A stretch of 64,000 nt of DNA from Nioella aestuarii (GTDB taxonomy: Bacteria; Pseudomonadota; Alphaproteobacteria; Rhodobacterales; Rhodobacteraceae). A program made the position numbers and the translations under genes. This document shows positions 26,107-33,144 of this stretch, in pieces. The notes beneath the pieces are model-generated. The model ran no database searches and was not told the origin of the DNA. It saw only the letters and a list, made by a program, of their open reading frames with translations. The first letter of the stretch is position 1. Every line of letters begins with the position of its first letter. Location: positions 224,902-288,901 of the forward strand of contig NZ_JBPBBA010000001.1 in the NCBI RefSeq assembly GCF_050896395.1, in the 5' to 3' direction.

Positions 26107-26613
26107 TTAGTCAGAGGCCGCGCCCATGTTGCCGTGGTTCATCTGGCCATGGCCCTGCATCTGCTGGCGCAGCGGGTTGCGTTCCAGATCGACCGGAACG
26201 GTGATCGTGACCTCGCCCGCCTGTTCGAAAACAAGCGTCAGTTCCAGCTCGTCGCCATGGGCCAGTTCGCGGGTCAGACCGAGGAACATGACATGATCGC
26301 CGCCGCGCGCTAATGCGTGGGTTTCTCCGGCTGGAAGGACAAAGCCCTCCTCAACATGCATCATCCGCATGACGCCATTGGCGTCTTCCTGGTGGGTGTG
26401 CAGTTCAACGCGTTCAGCAACGTCGGACCGGACATCGATCAGCCGGTCATCGGTATCGGTCTGGTTGATGATCTCCATGAAGGCCGCGCCAGATTGCGAC
26501 GTCGCTGCCGAAGCGCGGGCATAGGGGTCCTGCACCATGATGCCGTCGGCAAAGGCTGGAAGGGCGAAAGACAGGGCAGCGGCGCCCGCGAGAAGGGTGG
26601 ATTTGAACGACAT
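26107..26613 (-). CDS. Periplasmic copper chaperone PCu(A)C
   Basis: A 168-residue exported copper chaperone. The signal peptide ends near residue 22 (LPAFA|DG). The PCu(A)C copper site is spread over VELHTHQED, MRMMHVEEGF and HALARGGDHVMFLGL. The C-terminal tail is rich in H, M and Q (LRQQMQGHGQMNHGNMGA), typical of copper-binding extensions. Members deliver Cu(I) to cytochrome c oxidase. The next gene downstream on the same map is a small Cys-pair protein often seen with it. Confidence 0.92.
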   Translation of the reverse strand: MSFKSTLLAGAAALSFALPAFADGIMVQDPYARASAATSQSGAAFMEIINQTDTDDRLIDVRSDVAERVELHTHQEDANGVMRMMHVEEGFVLPAGETHALARGGDHVMFLGLTRELAHGDELELTLVFEQAGEVTITVPVDLERNPLRQQMQGHGQMNHGNMGAASD

Positions 26614-26655
26614 CGGTCGTCCTCCTTGATCTGATTGAATTGGGGGGCTTCAGGA

Positions 26656-27003
26656 TCAGATCCGGGATGGGGGGCCACGCCCCTGCCCTCCTTGCACGGT
26701 CGTCTCATGCACGAGCAGCGTAAAGGGCCGCGCATAAAGCAGCGCCATGCGCCATTCGGGCGCGTCCAGAGGTTGCAGCCCGGTCAGCGCCAGTGCGCCG
26801 ATGGTGCAGTCAGGGCACGCATGTGTCACCTGCATCGGTTCGCCATCGGGACCGATCGGAACGATCTGCTGCTCGGCGTCGATACAGAGAATCATCGAGC
26901 CCGTCATCGACATGCCCCCGCGCGCCACGGCCATGCTGACGGAGGTCATGGCAAGTACCAGACCAAGCAGCACAGCGGTTGCGGGATTCAGCAGACGGTT
27001 CAT
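26656..27003 (-). CDS. Small exported/membrane protein, DUF2946-like
   Basis: A 115-residue protein with an N-terminal hydrophobic helix (AVLLGLVLAMTSVSMAVA) and a CxxC pair in THACPDCTIGALAL. The layout resembles DUF2946, a small family found beside heavy-metal and copper genes. Start 27003 (MNRLLNPAT) is chosen over an upstream in-frame start at 27045. It lies 42 bp upstream of the PCu(A)C gene on the same strand, so they are probably one copper-related operon. Metal binding is inference. Confidence 0.65.
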   Translation of the reverse strand: MNRLLNPATAVLLGLVLAMTSVSMAVARGGMSMTGSMILCIDAEQQIVPIGPDGEPMQVTHACPDCTIGALALTGLQPLDAPEWRMALLYARPFTLLVHETTVQGGQGRGPPSRI

Positions 27004-27043
27004 ACCGCCTAAATAGGCATGAGGCGCGCCCTGCGCAAAGCGC

Positions 27044-27081
27044 AAAAAGGACGCGGCCCCCGAGCAAACGCCGGAGGCCGC
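27044..27081 (-). terminator. Rho-independent terminator of rpmB
   Basis: On the minus strand 27081-27072 pairs with 27062-27053 (10 bp, one G-U) with a 9-nt loop, followed by a T-run (TTTTT at about 27048-27044). It lies just beyond the L28 stop. Confidence 0.7.
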
Positions 27082-27109
27082 AAAATCGTGCCGAAAGGAT
27101 CGGGGAAGA

Positions 27110-27397
27110 TCAGGCTTCTGCCTGTGCTTTCGCGATTTCTTTCTTGATTTTCAGTGCTTTGGACGAAAGTTCTTCGTCTTTTGCTTTGGCAAGGAATGCA
27201 TCCAAACCACCGCGGTGGTCGACAGAGCGGAGCGCCGCTGCCGAAATCCGCAGTTTGAAGCTGCGATCAAGCGCCTCGGACCCGAGGGTCACGTCGTTCA
27301 GGTTCGGAAGAAACCGACGCTTGGTCTTGTTGTTGGCGTGGCTGACATTGTTGCCAGACATGGGGCCTTTTCCGGTCAATTCGCAGACGCGCGACAT
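27110..27397 (-). CDS. rpmB: 50S ribosomal protein L28
   Basis: A 95-residue ribosomal protein. It starts MSRVCELTGKGPMSGNNVSH, matching L28 throughout, with NKTKRRFLPNLN and a lysine-rich C-terminal helix (KALKIKKEIAKAQ). Start 27397 is the family start; an extension to 27427 is unneeded. In many bacteria rpmB is paired with rpmG (L33), which is not next to it here. Its leader holds a perfect 9-bp hairpin and its end a terminator. Confidence 0.97.
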   Translation of the reverse strand: MSRVCELTGKGPMSGNNVSHANNKTKRRFLPNLNDVTLGSEALDRSFKLRISAAALRSVDHRGGLDAFLAKAKDEELSSKALKIKKEIAKAQAEA

Positions 27398-27427
27398 GTG
27401 CTTATCCTCGGTCTCAGAAACGGACAA

Positions 27428-27450
27428 GGGCGCTGAGCCGGTCAGCGCCC
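27428..27450 (-). promoter_or_regulatory. Hairpin in the rpmB 5' leader
   Basis: GGGCGCTGA (27428-27436) and TCAGCGCCC (27442-27450) form a perfect 9-bp stem with a 5-nt loop. It ends 31 nt before the rpmB ATG in the divergent gap. It may be a leader structure for autoregulation, or only a transcription stop for an upstream start. Confidence 0.4.
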
Positions 27451-27550
27451 CTACAAATCTGGCGGGTGGATACGGCGCTGTACCGGCAGTGTCAAGCGAT
27501 TCATCCCCGCTCGGGATGACTTTCCCTGTTTCTCGTCATAGCCTGCCGCC

Positions 27551-28252
27551 ATGGTGAAGGAAACCGATCTTTACGCGCCGGTGAAGTCCTTTCTGGAGGG
27601 ACAGGGCTACGAGGTGAAATCAGAGGTGGGTGCCGCTGATGTGGTGGCCCTCCGCGCGGGCGAAGACCCGGTGATTGTTGAGCTGAAAACCCGCTTTTCG
27701 CTGGCCCTGTTTCATCAGGGCGTGGCGCGGCTGGCATTGGCCGATCTGGTGTATCTTGCAGTTCCGCGAGGCGCCGGGCGCGGATTTCAGAAGGCGTTAA
27801 AGGAAAATGTGAGCCTCTGTCGCCGCCTCGGGCTTGGCCTGCTGACGGTTCGATTGCGCGACGGGTTTGTCGAGGCGCATTGCGATCCGGGGCCATATGC
27901 GCCGCGCATCTCCAAACCGAAACGCCAACGTCTGTTGCGAGAGTTTTCGCGCCGGGTGGGCGACCCGAACAATGGCGGGGCAACGCGGGTGGGGCTTGTC
28001 ACGGCCTATCGGCAGGACGCCCTGCGCTGTGCGGCCCATTTGGCAGAGCAGGGCCCGTCACGGGGGCGCGATGTGAAAGACGCCACCGGGGTGGACCGAG
28101 CCACAACGCTGATGCGGGACGATCACTACGGATGGTTCGAGAAAGTGGACAAGGGCGTCTACACCCTGACCCCGAAAGGGATCGAGGGCTTGCAGCGCTA
28201 TGGTGCGCCAGAACCTGCACAGCCAAAGGCCGACACTCAAAGCACCGCCTGA
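27551..28252 (+). CDS. DUF2161 protein, PD-(D/E)xK phosphodiesterase-like
   Basis: A 233-residue protein of the DUF2161 family. Residues 1-120 carry a nuclease-like core with D30 (GAADVVAL), E44 and K46 (VIVELKTRF), the PD-(D/E)xK arrangement. The C-terminal part looks like a winged helix (QDALRCAAHLAEQGPSRGRD, WFEKVDKGVYTLTPKGIEGL). This suggests a DNA-linked enzyme, but activity is not shown for the family. Divergent from rpmB. Confidence 0.85.
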   Translation: MVKETDLYAPVKSFLEGQGYEVKSEVGAADVVALRAGEDPVIVELKTRFSLALFHQGVARLALADLVYLAVPRGAGRGFQKALKENVSLCRRLGLGLLTVRLRDGFVEAHCDPGPYAPRISKPKRQRLLREFSRRVGDPNNGGATRVGLVTAYRQDALRCAAHLAEQGPSRGRDVKDATGVDRATTLMRDDHYGWFEKVDKGVYTLTPKGIEGLQRYGAPEPAQPKADTQSTA

Positions 28253-28325
28253 CAACCGATTTGGGTTTTCCCTTCGGCTGTGTCTCGTGTCATATCGCTG
28301 AAACACTCCGCCGAGGTGGCAGGTA

Positions 28326-29162
28326 ATGTCTTTCACTGTTCTTCTGGCGGTTCTGGGCGCGGCATTGCTGCACGCCGGCTGGAACGCCATCATCAAGACG
28401 GGTCTGTCCAAACAGACCTCGATGTTCCTGCTTTCGGTGGGACATGCGGCCATTGGCTTTTGCGTTGCCCTGACCAAGCCATTCCCAGAGGCCGAGGTTT
28501 GGCCGTGGCTGCTGGCATCCGGTCTGATCCACATGGCCTATCAGCTGTTTCTGGCCTTCGCCTATGAACAGGGCGACCTCAGCCGTGTCTACCCGCTGGC
28601 ACGAGGGGCAGCACCGATGATGGTGCTGGTGGTCAGCGTTCTGTTCCTGTCCGATCCGATGGGGGTGATGGATTATGTCGGCGTGCTGGTTCTGGGTCTT
28701 GGCATCGCCTTCATGGCGCGGGGCGTTTTCACCAATGGAGAGTCGCGTCGGCTGCTGCCTTTCGCTTTCGGCTCGGCCATGGCGACGGCGGGCTATACAC
28801 TTGCCGACGGGCTAGGCGCGCGGGTGGCGGGCGACCCGCTGCAATATGTGGGCTGGCTTATGATGATGTCGGCGCTGTTCTATACACCAGCCGCGATTGC
28901 GCTGCGCGGGGCAGAGGTGATCAGGGCCAGCGCACGAGACTGGGTCATGGGCATGATTGCGGCAGCGGCGAGCTTTGCGGCCTATGTGATTGCGGTCTGG
29001 GCCATGACAGTCGCGCCGCTGGCCCTTGTCGCAGCGCTCAGGGAAACATCAATCCTATTTGCCGTCTTGCTTGGCTGGCTGCTATTCGGCGACAAGATGG
29101 ACCGTGGCAAGATCGTTGCGGCGGTGCTGATCGTGTCAGGCGTCATTCTCACCCGGCTCTGA
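28326..29162 (+). CDS. EamA/DMT-type transporter
   Basis: A 278-residue membrane protein with about ten helices in two EamA halves. The first half starts LLAVLGAALLHAGWNAIIK, and RVYPLARGAAPMMVLVV is a typical EamA loop. The second half ends PLALVAALRETSILFAVLLG. EamA members export small metabolites such as amino acids; the substrate is unknown. The 3' end overlaps the convergent ygfZ gene by 27 bp. Confidence 0.88.
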   Translation: MSFTVLLAVLGAALLHAGWNAIIKTGLSKQTSMFLLSVGHAAIGFCVALTKPFPEAEVWPWLLASGLIHMAYQLFLAFAYEQGDLSRVYPLARGAAPMMVLVVSVLFLSDPMGVMDYVGVLVLGLGIAFMARGVFTNGESRRLLPFAFGSAMATAGYTLADGLGARVAGDPLQYVGWLMMMSALFYTPAAIALRGAEVIRASARDWVMGMIAAAASFAAYVIAVWAMTVAPLALVAALRETSILFAVLLGWLLFGDKMDRGKIVAAVLIVSGVILTRL

Positions 29163-29900
29163 CCAGCGCAGGACTGCATCGCCTGCCGATAAGTCCCCTT
29201 TGGCACGGTCAAAACGCAGATAGGCGATGGCCCGACCACCTGACTGCGTAAAGAGTGTGCCAGCCGGTTTGTCGCCCGCCATGATCGGCGTGCCAACCGG
29301 GGCGGTCCCGTCAATGTCGACCGTGACCAGCCCCTTGCGCAGGGTGGTCTTGTGCTTCATCCGCGCAGTGACCTCCTGCCCCACATAACAGCCTTTGCGG
29401 TGATCGACCCCGTGCAGCCGGTCATAGCCGGCTTCAAGGATATAGCTGTCATCCGGGATAAGCTCGACACCGGTTTCAGGGATGCAATGCGCGACCCGGA
29501 TCGCGTCCCAGTCGATGGTTGGATCACCGCCCTCCACCCCGTAGGCCCGCCAGCCAAGCGCCGGATGACGGGGGTCGGGGAGTGCCCCTGCGGGCGCGTC
29601 ACCAATCCCGCGAGCGACCGGCAGCCCGCTTTCCTCGATCACCACGTCAGCGCGCAGCTTGTACATGGAAAGCCGCCGGAACAGCCCAGGTGCCAGATCG
29701 CTTGCTACGTCGAGCAGGATGTCTTCACCCCTGTCGAGAAGAAAGAAATCCACCAGAAACTTGCCCTGCGGGCTGAGCAACGCGGAATAAACCAAAGCGC
29801 CGGGTTTGGCATCATTGGTCACCAGCCCATGCAAGAAGTGGCTGGCGTCCGTGCCAGCAATCCTCAGAACGGTGCGGTTCTCTGCGATTTCCCCGGTCAT
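29136..29900 (-). CDS. ygfZ: YgfZ/GcvT-type folate-binding protein
   Basis: A 254-residue protein of the YgfZ family, which uses tetrahydrofolate in assembly or repair of certain Fe-S proteins. The signature KGCYVGQEVTARMKHK is present, with the family cysteine. The N-terminal DASHFLHGLVTNDAK and SPQGKFLVDF also match. Start 29900 (MTGEIAEN) follows GGAAACG. It does not belong to the sox pathway despite the shared folate fold. Confidence 0.92.
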   Translation of the reverse strand: MTGEIAENRTVLRIAGTDASHFLHGLVTNDAKPGALVYSALLSPQGKFLVDFFLLDRGEDILLDVASDLAPGLFRRLSMYKLRADVVIEESGLPVARGIGDAPAGALPDPRHPALGWRAYGVEGGDPTIDWDAIRVAHCIPETGVELIPDDSYILEAGYDRLHGVDHRKGCYVGQEVTARMKHKTTLRKGLVTVDIDGTAPVGTPIMAGDKPAGTLFTQSGGRAIAYLRFDRAKGDLSAGDAVLRWSEPGENDA

Positions 29901-29969
29901 CCACGTTTCCTTTCGCGCCTTTCCCGTCATATAGGACGGGTGAGTGTCCTGAACCATGGGCTTTTCCAA

Positions 29970-30659
29970 ATGCCTGCACCGCTGTCCATCGTCATCCCGA
30001 CCCTGAACGCCGCACCGCTTCTGGCTGCCAGCACTGCCTCGCTGATGGAAGGGGTCGAGATGGGGCTGGTGAGGGAGCTGGTCCTGTCGGACGGCGGCTC
30101 TACCGATGAAACCGCAAAAGCCGCGAAGGAACTGGGCGCGGTCTGGGTCAGCGGCCCCGCCAGCCGGGGCGGGCAGCTGGCGCGCGGAGCAAAGGCCGCA
30201 TCGGCCCCTTGGTTGCTGTTTCTGCACGCGGATACGTGGCTTGCACCGGGATGGGCAGAGGTTGCCCTGACCCATATGAACGCCAGCCCTGACATGGCCG
30301 CAACGTTTCGCTTGGCCTTTCGCAGCGAAGCAGGGGCCGCACGGCGCGTGGCGGCCTGGGCAAATTGGCGGACGCGGATGCTTGGCTTGCCATACGGGGA
30401 CCAGGGATTGCTGATCTCGCATGAGCTTTACGATCAGGTTGGCGGCCACCCCGATCAGCCCCTGATGGAAGACGTGGCGTTGGCAAAAGCACTGAAAGGG
30501 CGGCTTGCGGTTTTGCCGGTGGAGGCCCGAACCTCTGCCATCCGCTACGAGACAGAGGGTTGGATAAAACGCGGGGGGCGGAACCTCTTCACCCTGTTGC
30601 GATACCGCATGGGAGCCGATCCCGCGCAGCTTGCCAAACGCTATCACAGCAGCAATTGA
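29970..30659 (+). CDS. Glycosyltransferase family 2, TIGR04283-like
   Basis: A 229-residue GT-A glycosyltransferase. SIVIPTLNAAPLLAAS opens the fold, LSDGGSTDETAKAA near residue 44 is the nucleotide-sugar loop, and LFLHADTWL is the DxD-equivalent block. The overall pattern matches the TIGR04283 group, whose name refers to arsenosugar biosynthesis; that role is not supported by neighbours here. I chose ATG 29970; the same frame is open far upstream, but that part lies antisense to ygfZ. Confidence 0.82.
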   Translation: MPAPLSIVIPTLNAAPLLAASTASLMEGVEMGLVRELVLSDGGSTDETAKAAKELGAVWVSGPASRGGQLARGAKAASAPWLLFLHADTWLAPGWAEVALTHMNASPDMAATFRLAFRSEAGAARRVAAWANWRTRMLGLPYGDQGLLISHELYDQVGGHPDQPLMEDVALAKALKGRLAVLPVEARTSAIRYETEGWIKRGGRNLFTLLRYRMGADPAQLAKRYHSSN

Positions 30660-30713
30660 CCCCGCCTGCGCAGGCCGCTACCGCTTGCACATACCCTGCA
30701 GAAAGGACCAGCC

Positions 30714-31904
30714 ATGAGCCTCGCCAACGGTCGTCATTATCTTGCCATACCCGGCCCGTCGGTCATGCCCGACCGGGTTTTGCAGGCGATGCACCGGCCC
30801 GCACCGAACATCTATACCGGGCCGCTTGTGGAGATGACGGAAACCATCGTTGCGGATCTCAAAAAGGTGGCACGTACCACCCATGACGTGGCGATCTATA
30901 TCGCCAATGGCCATGGCGCGTGGGAAGCGGCGCTTAGCAACACAATGTCACGAGGCGATACCATTTTGATCCTGGGAACCGGGCGGTTCTGTCAGGGTTG
31001 GGGGGAAATGGCACGCGGCCTGGGGATTGAAACGAACGTTATCGACTTTGGCTTTCGCGCCGGCGTTGATCTGGACCGCGTGGCCGAGGTGCTGCGCGCC
31101 GATACTGGCCACAAGATCAAGGCCGTTCTGGCGGTTCAGGTCGACACCGCCTCATCCGTGAAGAACGACATCCCCGGCCTGCGCCGCGTTCTGGACGAGA
31201 CCGGGCATCCCGCCCTTCTGTTTTCCGACAATATCGCCTGTCTGGCTGTGGATGAATTCCACATGGACGATTGGGGTGTCGATGTAATGGTGGCGGGCTG
31301 CCAGAAAGGGCTGATGGTGCCGCCGGGGGTGGCCTTCGTCTTTTTCAACGACAAGGCGGATGCAGCTCGCGAAGCCGCCAATTGCGTGACGCCCTATTGG
31401 GACTGGCGTCCTCGCGCCAATCCGGCGCTTTACTATCAGCACTTTTGCGGCACCGCGCCCACCCATCATCTGTTCGGCCTGCGCGAAGCGCTTGATATGA
31501 TCCTGAAAGAAGAGGGCCTGGAAGCGGTCTGGCATCGTCACAAAGTGCTGGCACAGGCAGTCTGGGCCGCGTTCGAGGCCTGGGGTCAGGGCAGTGAGAT
31601 AGAGCTGAACATTGCAAAGGCCGAAGCCCGATCACACGCGGTGACAACGGTTCGGATGGGTGGCGTGGCAGGCACGCGCCTTCGCCACTGGCTGGAGCAT
31701 CAGGCGGGGATCACGCTTGGCATTCCGCTTGGCGCGCCAGAAGAAGACGCCAATGGTATCTTTCGCATCGGCCACATGGGGCATGTGAATGCGCATATGA
31801 TCTTAGGTGTATTAGGCTCGATCCAGGCGGGGATGATCTCGCTCGGCATTCCGCACGGGCCGGGCGGACTGGATGCAGCGGCCGCAGTCATCGCCAGGGA
31901 ATAG
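30714..31904 (+). CDS. Class V aminotransferase (alanine/serine-glyoxylate type)
   Basis: A 396-residue PLP enzyme of the class V family related to serine/alanine-glyoxylate transaminases. YLAIPGPSVMPDRVLQAM opens the fold, ANGHGAWEAAL is the early glycine block, and the PLP lysine is in VAGCQKGLMVPPG. The amino donor and acceptor cannot be read from sequence; the Rhodobacteraceae BhcA enzyme has a different start, so it is not called that. A tandem hairpin structure follows. Confidence 0.85.
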   Translation: MSLANGRHYLAIPGPSVMPDRVLQAMHRPAPNIYTGPLVEMTETIVADLKKVARTTHDVAIYIANGHGAWEAALSNTMSRGDTILILGTGRFCQGWGEMARGLGIETNVIDFGFRAGVDLDRVAEVLRADTGHKIKAVLAVQVDTASSVKNDIPGLRRVLDETGHPALLFSDNIACLAVDEFHMDDWGVDVMVAGCQKGLMVPPGVAFVFFNDKADAAREAANCVTPYWDWRPRANPALYYQHFCGTAPTHHLFGLREALDMILKEEGLEAVWHRHKVLAQAVWAAFEAWGQGSEIELNIAKAEARSHAVTTVRMGGVAGTRLRHWLEHQAGITLGIPLGAPEEDANGIFRIGHMGHVNAHMILGVLGSIQAGMISLGIPHGPGGLDAAAAVIARE

Positions 31905-31958
31905 AAGAATTTTCAGAAAAAATTCTTCTCCAACCCAAAATTCTTCAAGAAGAATTTT
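31903..31958. terminator. Tandem paired hairpins between convergent genes
   Basis: First stem: AGAAGAATTTT (31903-31913) with AAAATTCTTCT (31919-31929), 11 bp, 5-nt loop. Second stem: AAAATTCTTC (31937-31946) with GAAGAATTTT (31949-31958), 10 bp, AA between the arms. The unit GAAGAATTTT thus occurs four times in alternating orientation, AT-rich in a GC-rich genome. It is likely a bidirectional terminator. Confidence 0.7.
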
Positions 31959-31959
31959 C

Positions 31960-33066
31960 CTAGCCCCGGGCCTCTGCCAAAGCTTCGGGAAGGGCTTCTG
32001 CAAAGGCCGCCAAATCCTCGTCGCGGCCACAGGAGACGCGGATGCAGCGATCCTGCGGGGGGGTGAACGGCATACGAACGAAGATTCCGCGCGATACCAG
32101 TCCTTGCAGTACGGAGCGTGCAAAATCCCCGTCACGGCCACAATCAATGGTCACGAAATTGGTCGCTGATGGCAGCGGCGTCAGCCCATTATCCCGCGCG
32201 ATCTGGCCGATTTTTTCACGCGCATCCGCGATCCGTTTCACCGTTTCGCGCAAGTAGTCCTGATCGGCGAGTGCCGCCAATGCAGCAGCCTGCGACACGC
32301 GGCTCATGCCGAAGTGGTTGCGGATCTTGTTGAACGACGTGATCAGCCCGGCCTCGGCAATCGCATAGCCAACGCGCATGCCCGCCAGCCCGTAGGCTTT
32401 TGAGAAGGTGCGCATCCGGATCACGCGGATGTCCGCCACATCAAGCGGTGGAACTGCATCTGCCGGGGCACTGTCACAATAGGCCTCATCCAGCACCAGC
32501 AGGCAGCCCTCTGGTACCGAACTGATCAGGTGCTGCACCGTGGCCGCATCATGCCAGCTACCCATCGGGTTATCGGGATTGGCGAAATAGATCAGCTTGG
32601 CACGGGCTGCATGCGCTTTGGCGATCAGCGACAGAGGATCTTCATGGTCGCCACCATAGGGCACCTTGTGCAGCTCACCGCCGAACCCGGCCACATGGTA
32701 GTTGAACGTCGGGTAGGCCCCGTCCGAGGTCACCACCGCATCGCCCGGCTTGATCAGCAGCCGCACCAGATAGCCAAGCAGGCCGTCGATCCCCTCGCCC
32801 ACAACGATATTTTCCATGCCCACCCCGTGATGGGATGCAAGCGCTGCGCGCAGATCGTAGGATTCTGGATCACCATACATCCACGCCTCATTCGCGGCCT
32901 CGGCGATAGCGGCCTTGGCCTTGGGTGATGGGCCGAAAACGCTTTCATTGGCCCCAAGCCGCGCGCGGAAAGCTTCACCGCGGGCCCGTTCCTGGGTTTC
33001 GGGGCCCACAAAGGGGACGGAAGCGGGAAGGCTCTGGACGAGCGAGGTGTAGCGTGGACCGGTCAT
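31960..33066 (-). CDS. Histidinol-phosphate aminotransferase-like PLP enzyme
   Basis: A 368-residue fold type I aminotransferase. LGANESVFGPSPKA, IVVGEGIDGLLGYL and FANPDNPMGS are typical of the HisC-like family, and the PLP lysine is in MRTFSKAYGLAGMRVGYA. It could be the HisC step of histidine synthesis or a related aromatic transaminase; no his genes are nearby, so I give no symbol. Start 33066 (MTGPRYTSL) is preferred to 33102. About 80 bp separate it from the upstream valS gene on the same strand. Confidence 0.8.
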   Translation of the reverse strand: MTGPRYTSLVQSLPASVPFVGPETQERARGEAFRARLGANESVFGPSPKAKAAIAEAANEAWMYGDPESYDLRAALASHHGVGMENIVVGEGIDGLLGYLVRLLIKPGDAVVTSDGAYPTFNYHVAGFGGELHKVPYGGDHEDPLSLIAKAHAARAKLIYFANPDNPMGSWHDAATVQHLISSVPEGCLLVLDEAYCDSAPADAVPPLDVADIRVIRMRTFSKAYGLAGMRVGYAIAEAGLITSFNKIRNHFGMSRVSQAAALAALADQDYLRETVKRIADAREKIGQIARDNGLTPLPSATNFVTIDCGRDGDFARSVLQGLVSRGIFVRMPFTPPQDRCIRVSCGRDEDLAAFAEALPEALAEARG

Positions 33067-33144
33067 GGCAAAAGAAGAACCCAAAAGCGAAGCGACGCGC
33101 AAGGGTTTCCCGCGCGCCGCTGGTTATCCTTAAAGGCCAAGCTG

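Noticed and set aside
29352..29969. Upstream extension of the glycosyltransferase frame
   Set aside because: This part lies antisense to ygfZ. The glycosyltransferase fold begins at the ATG at 29970.
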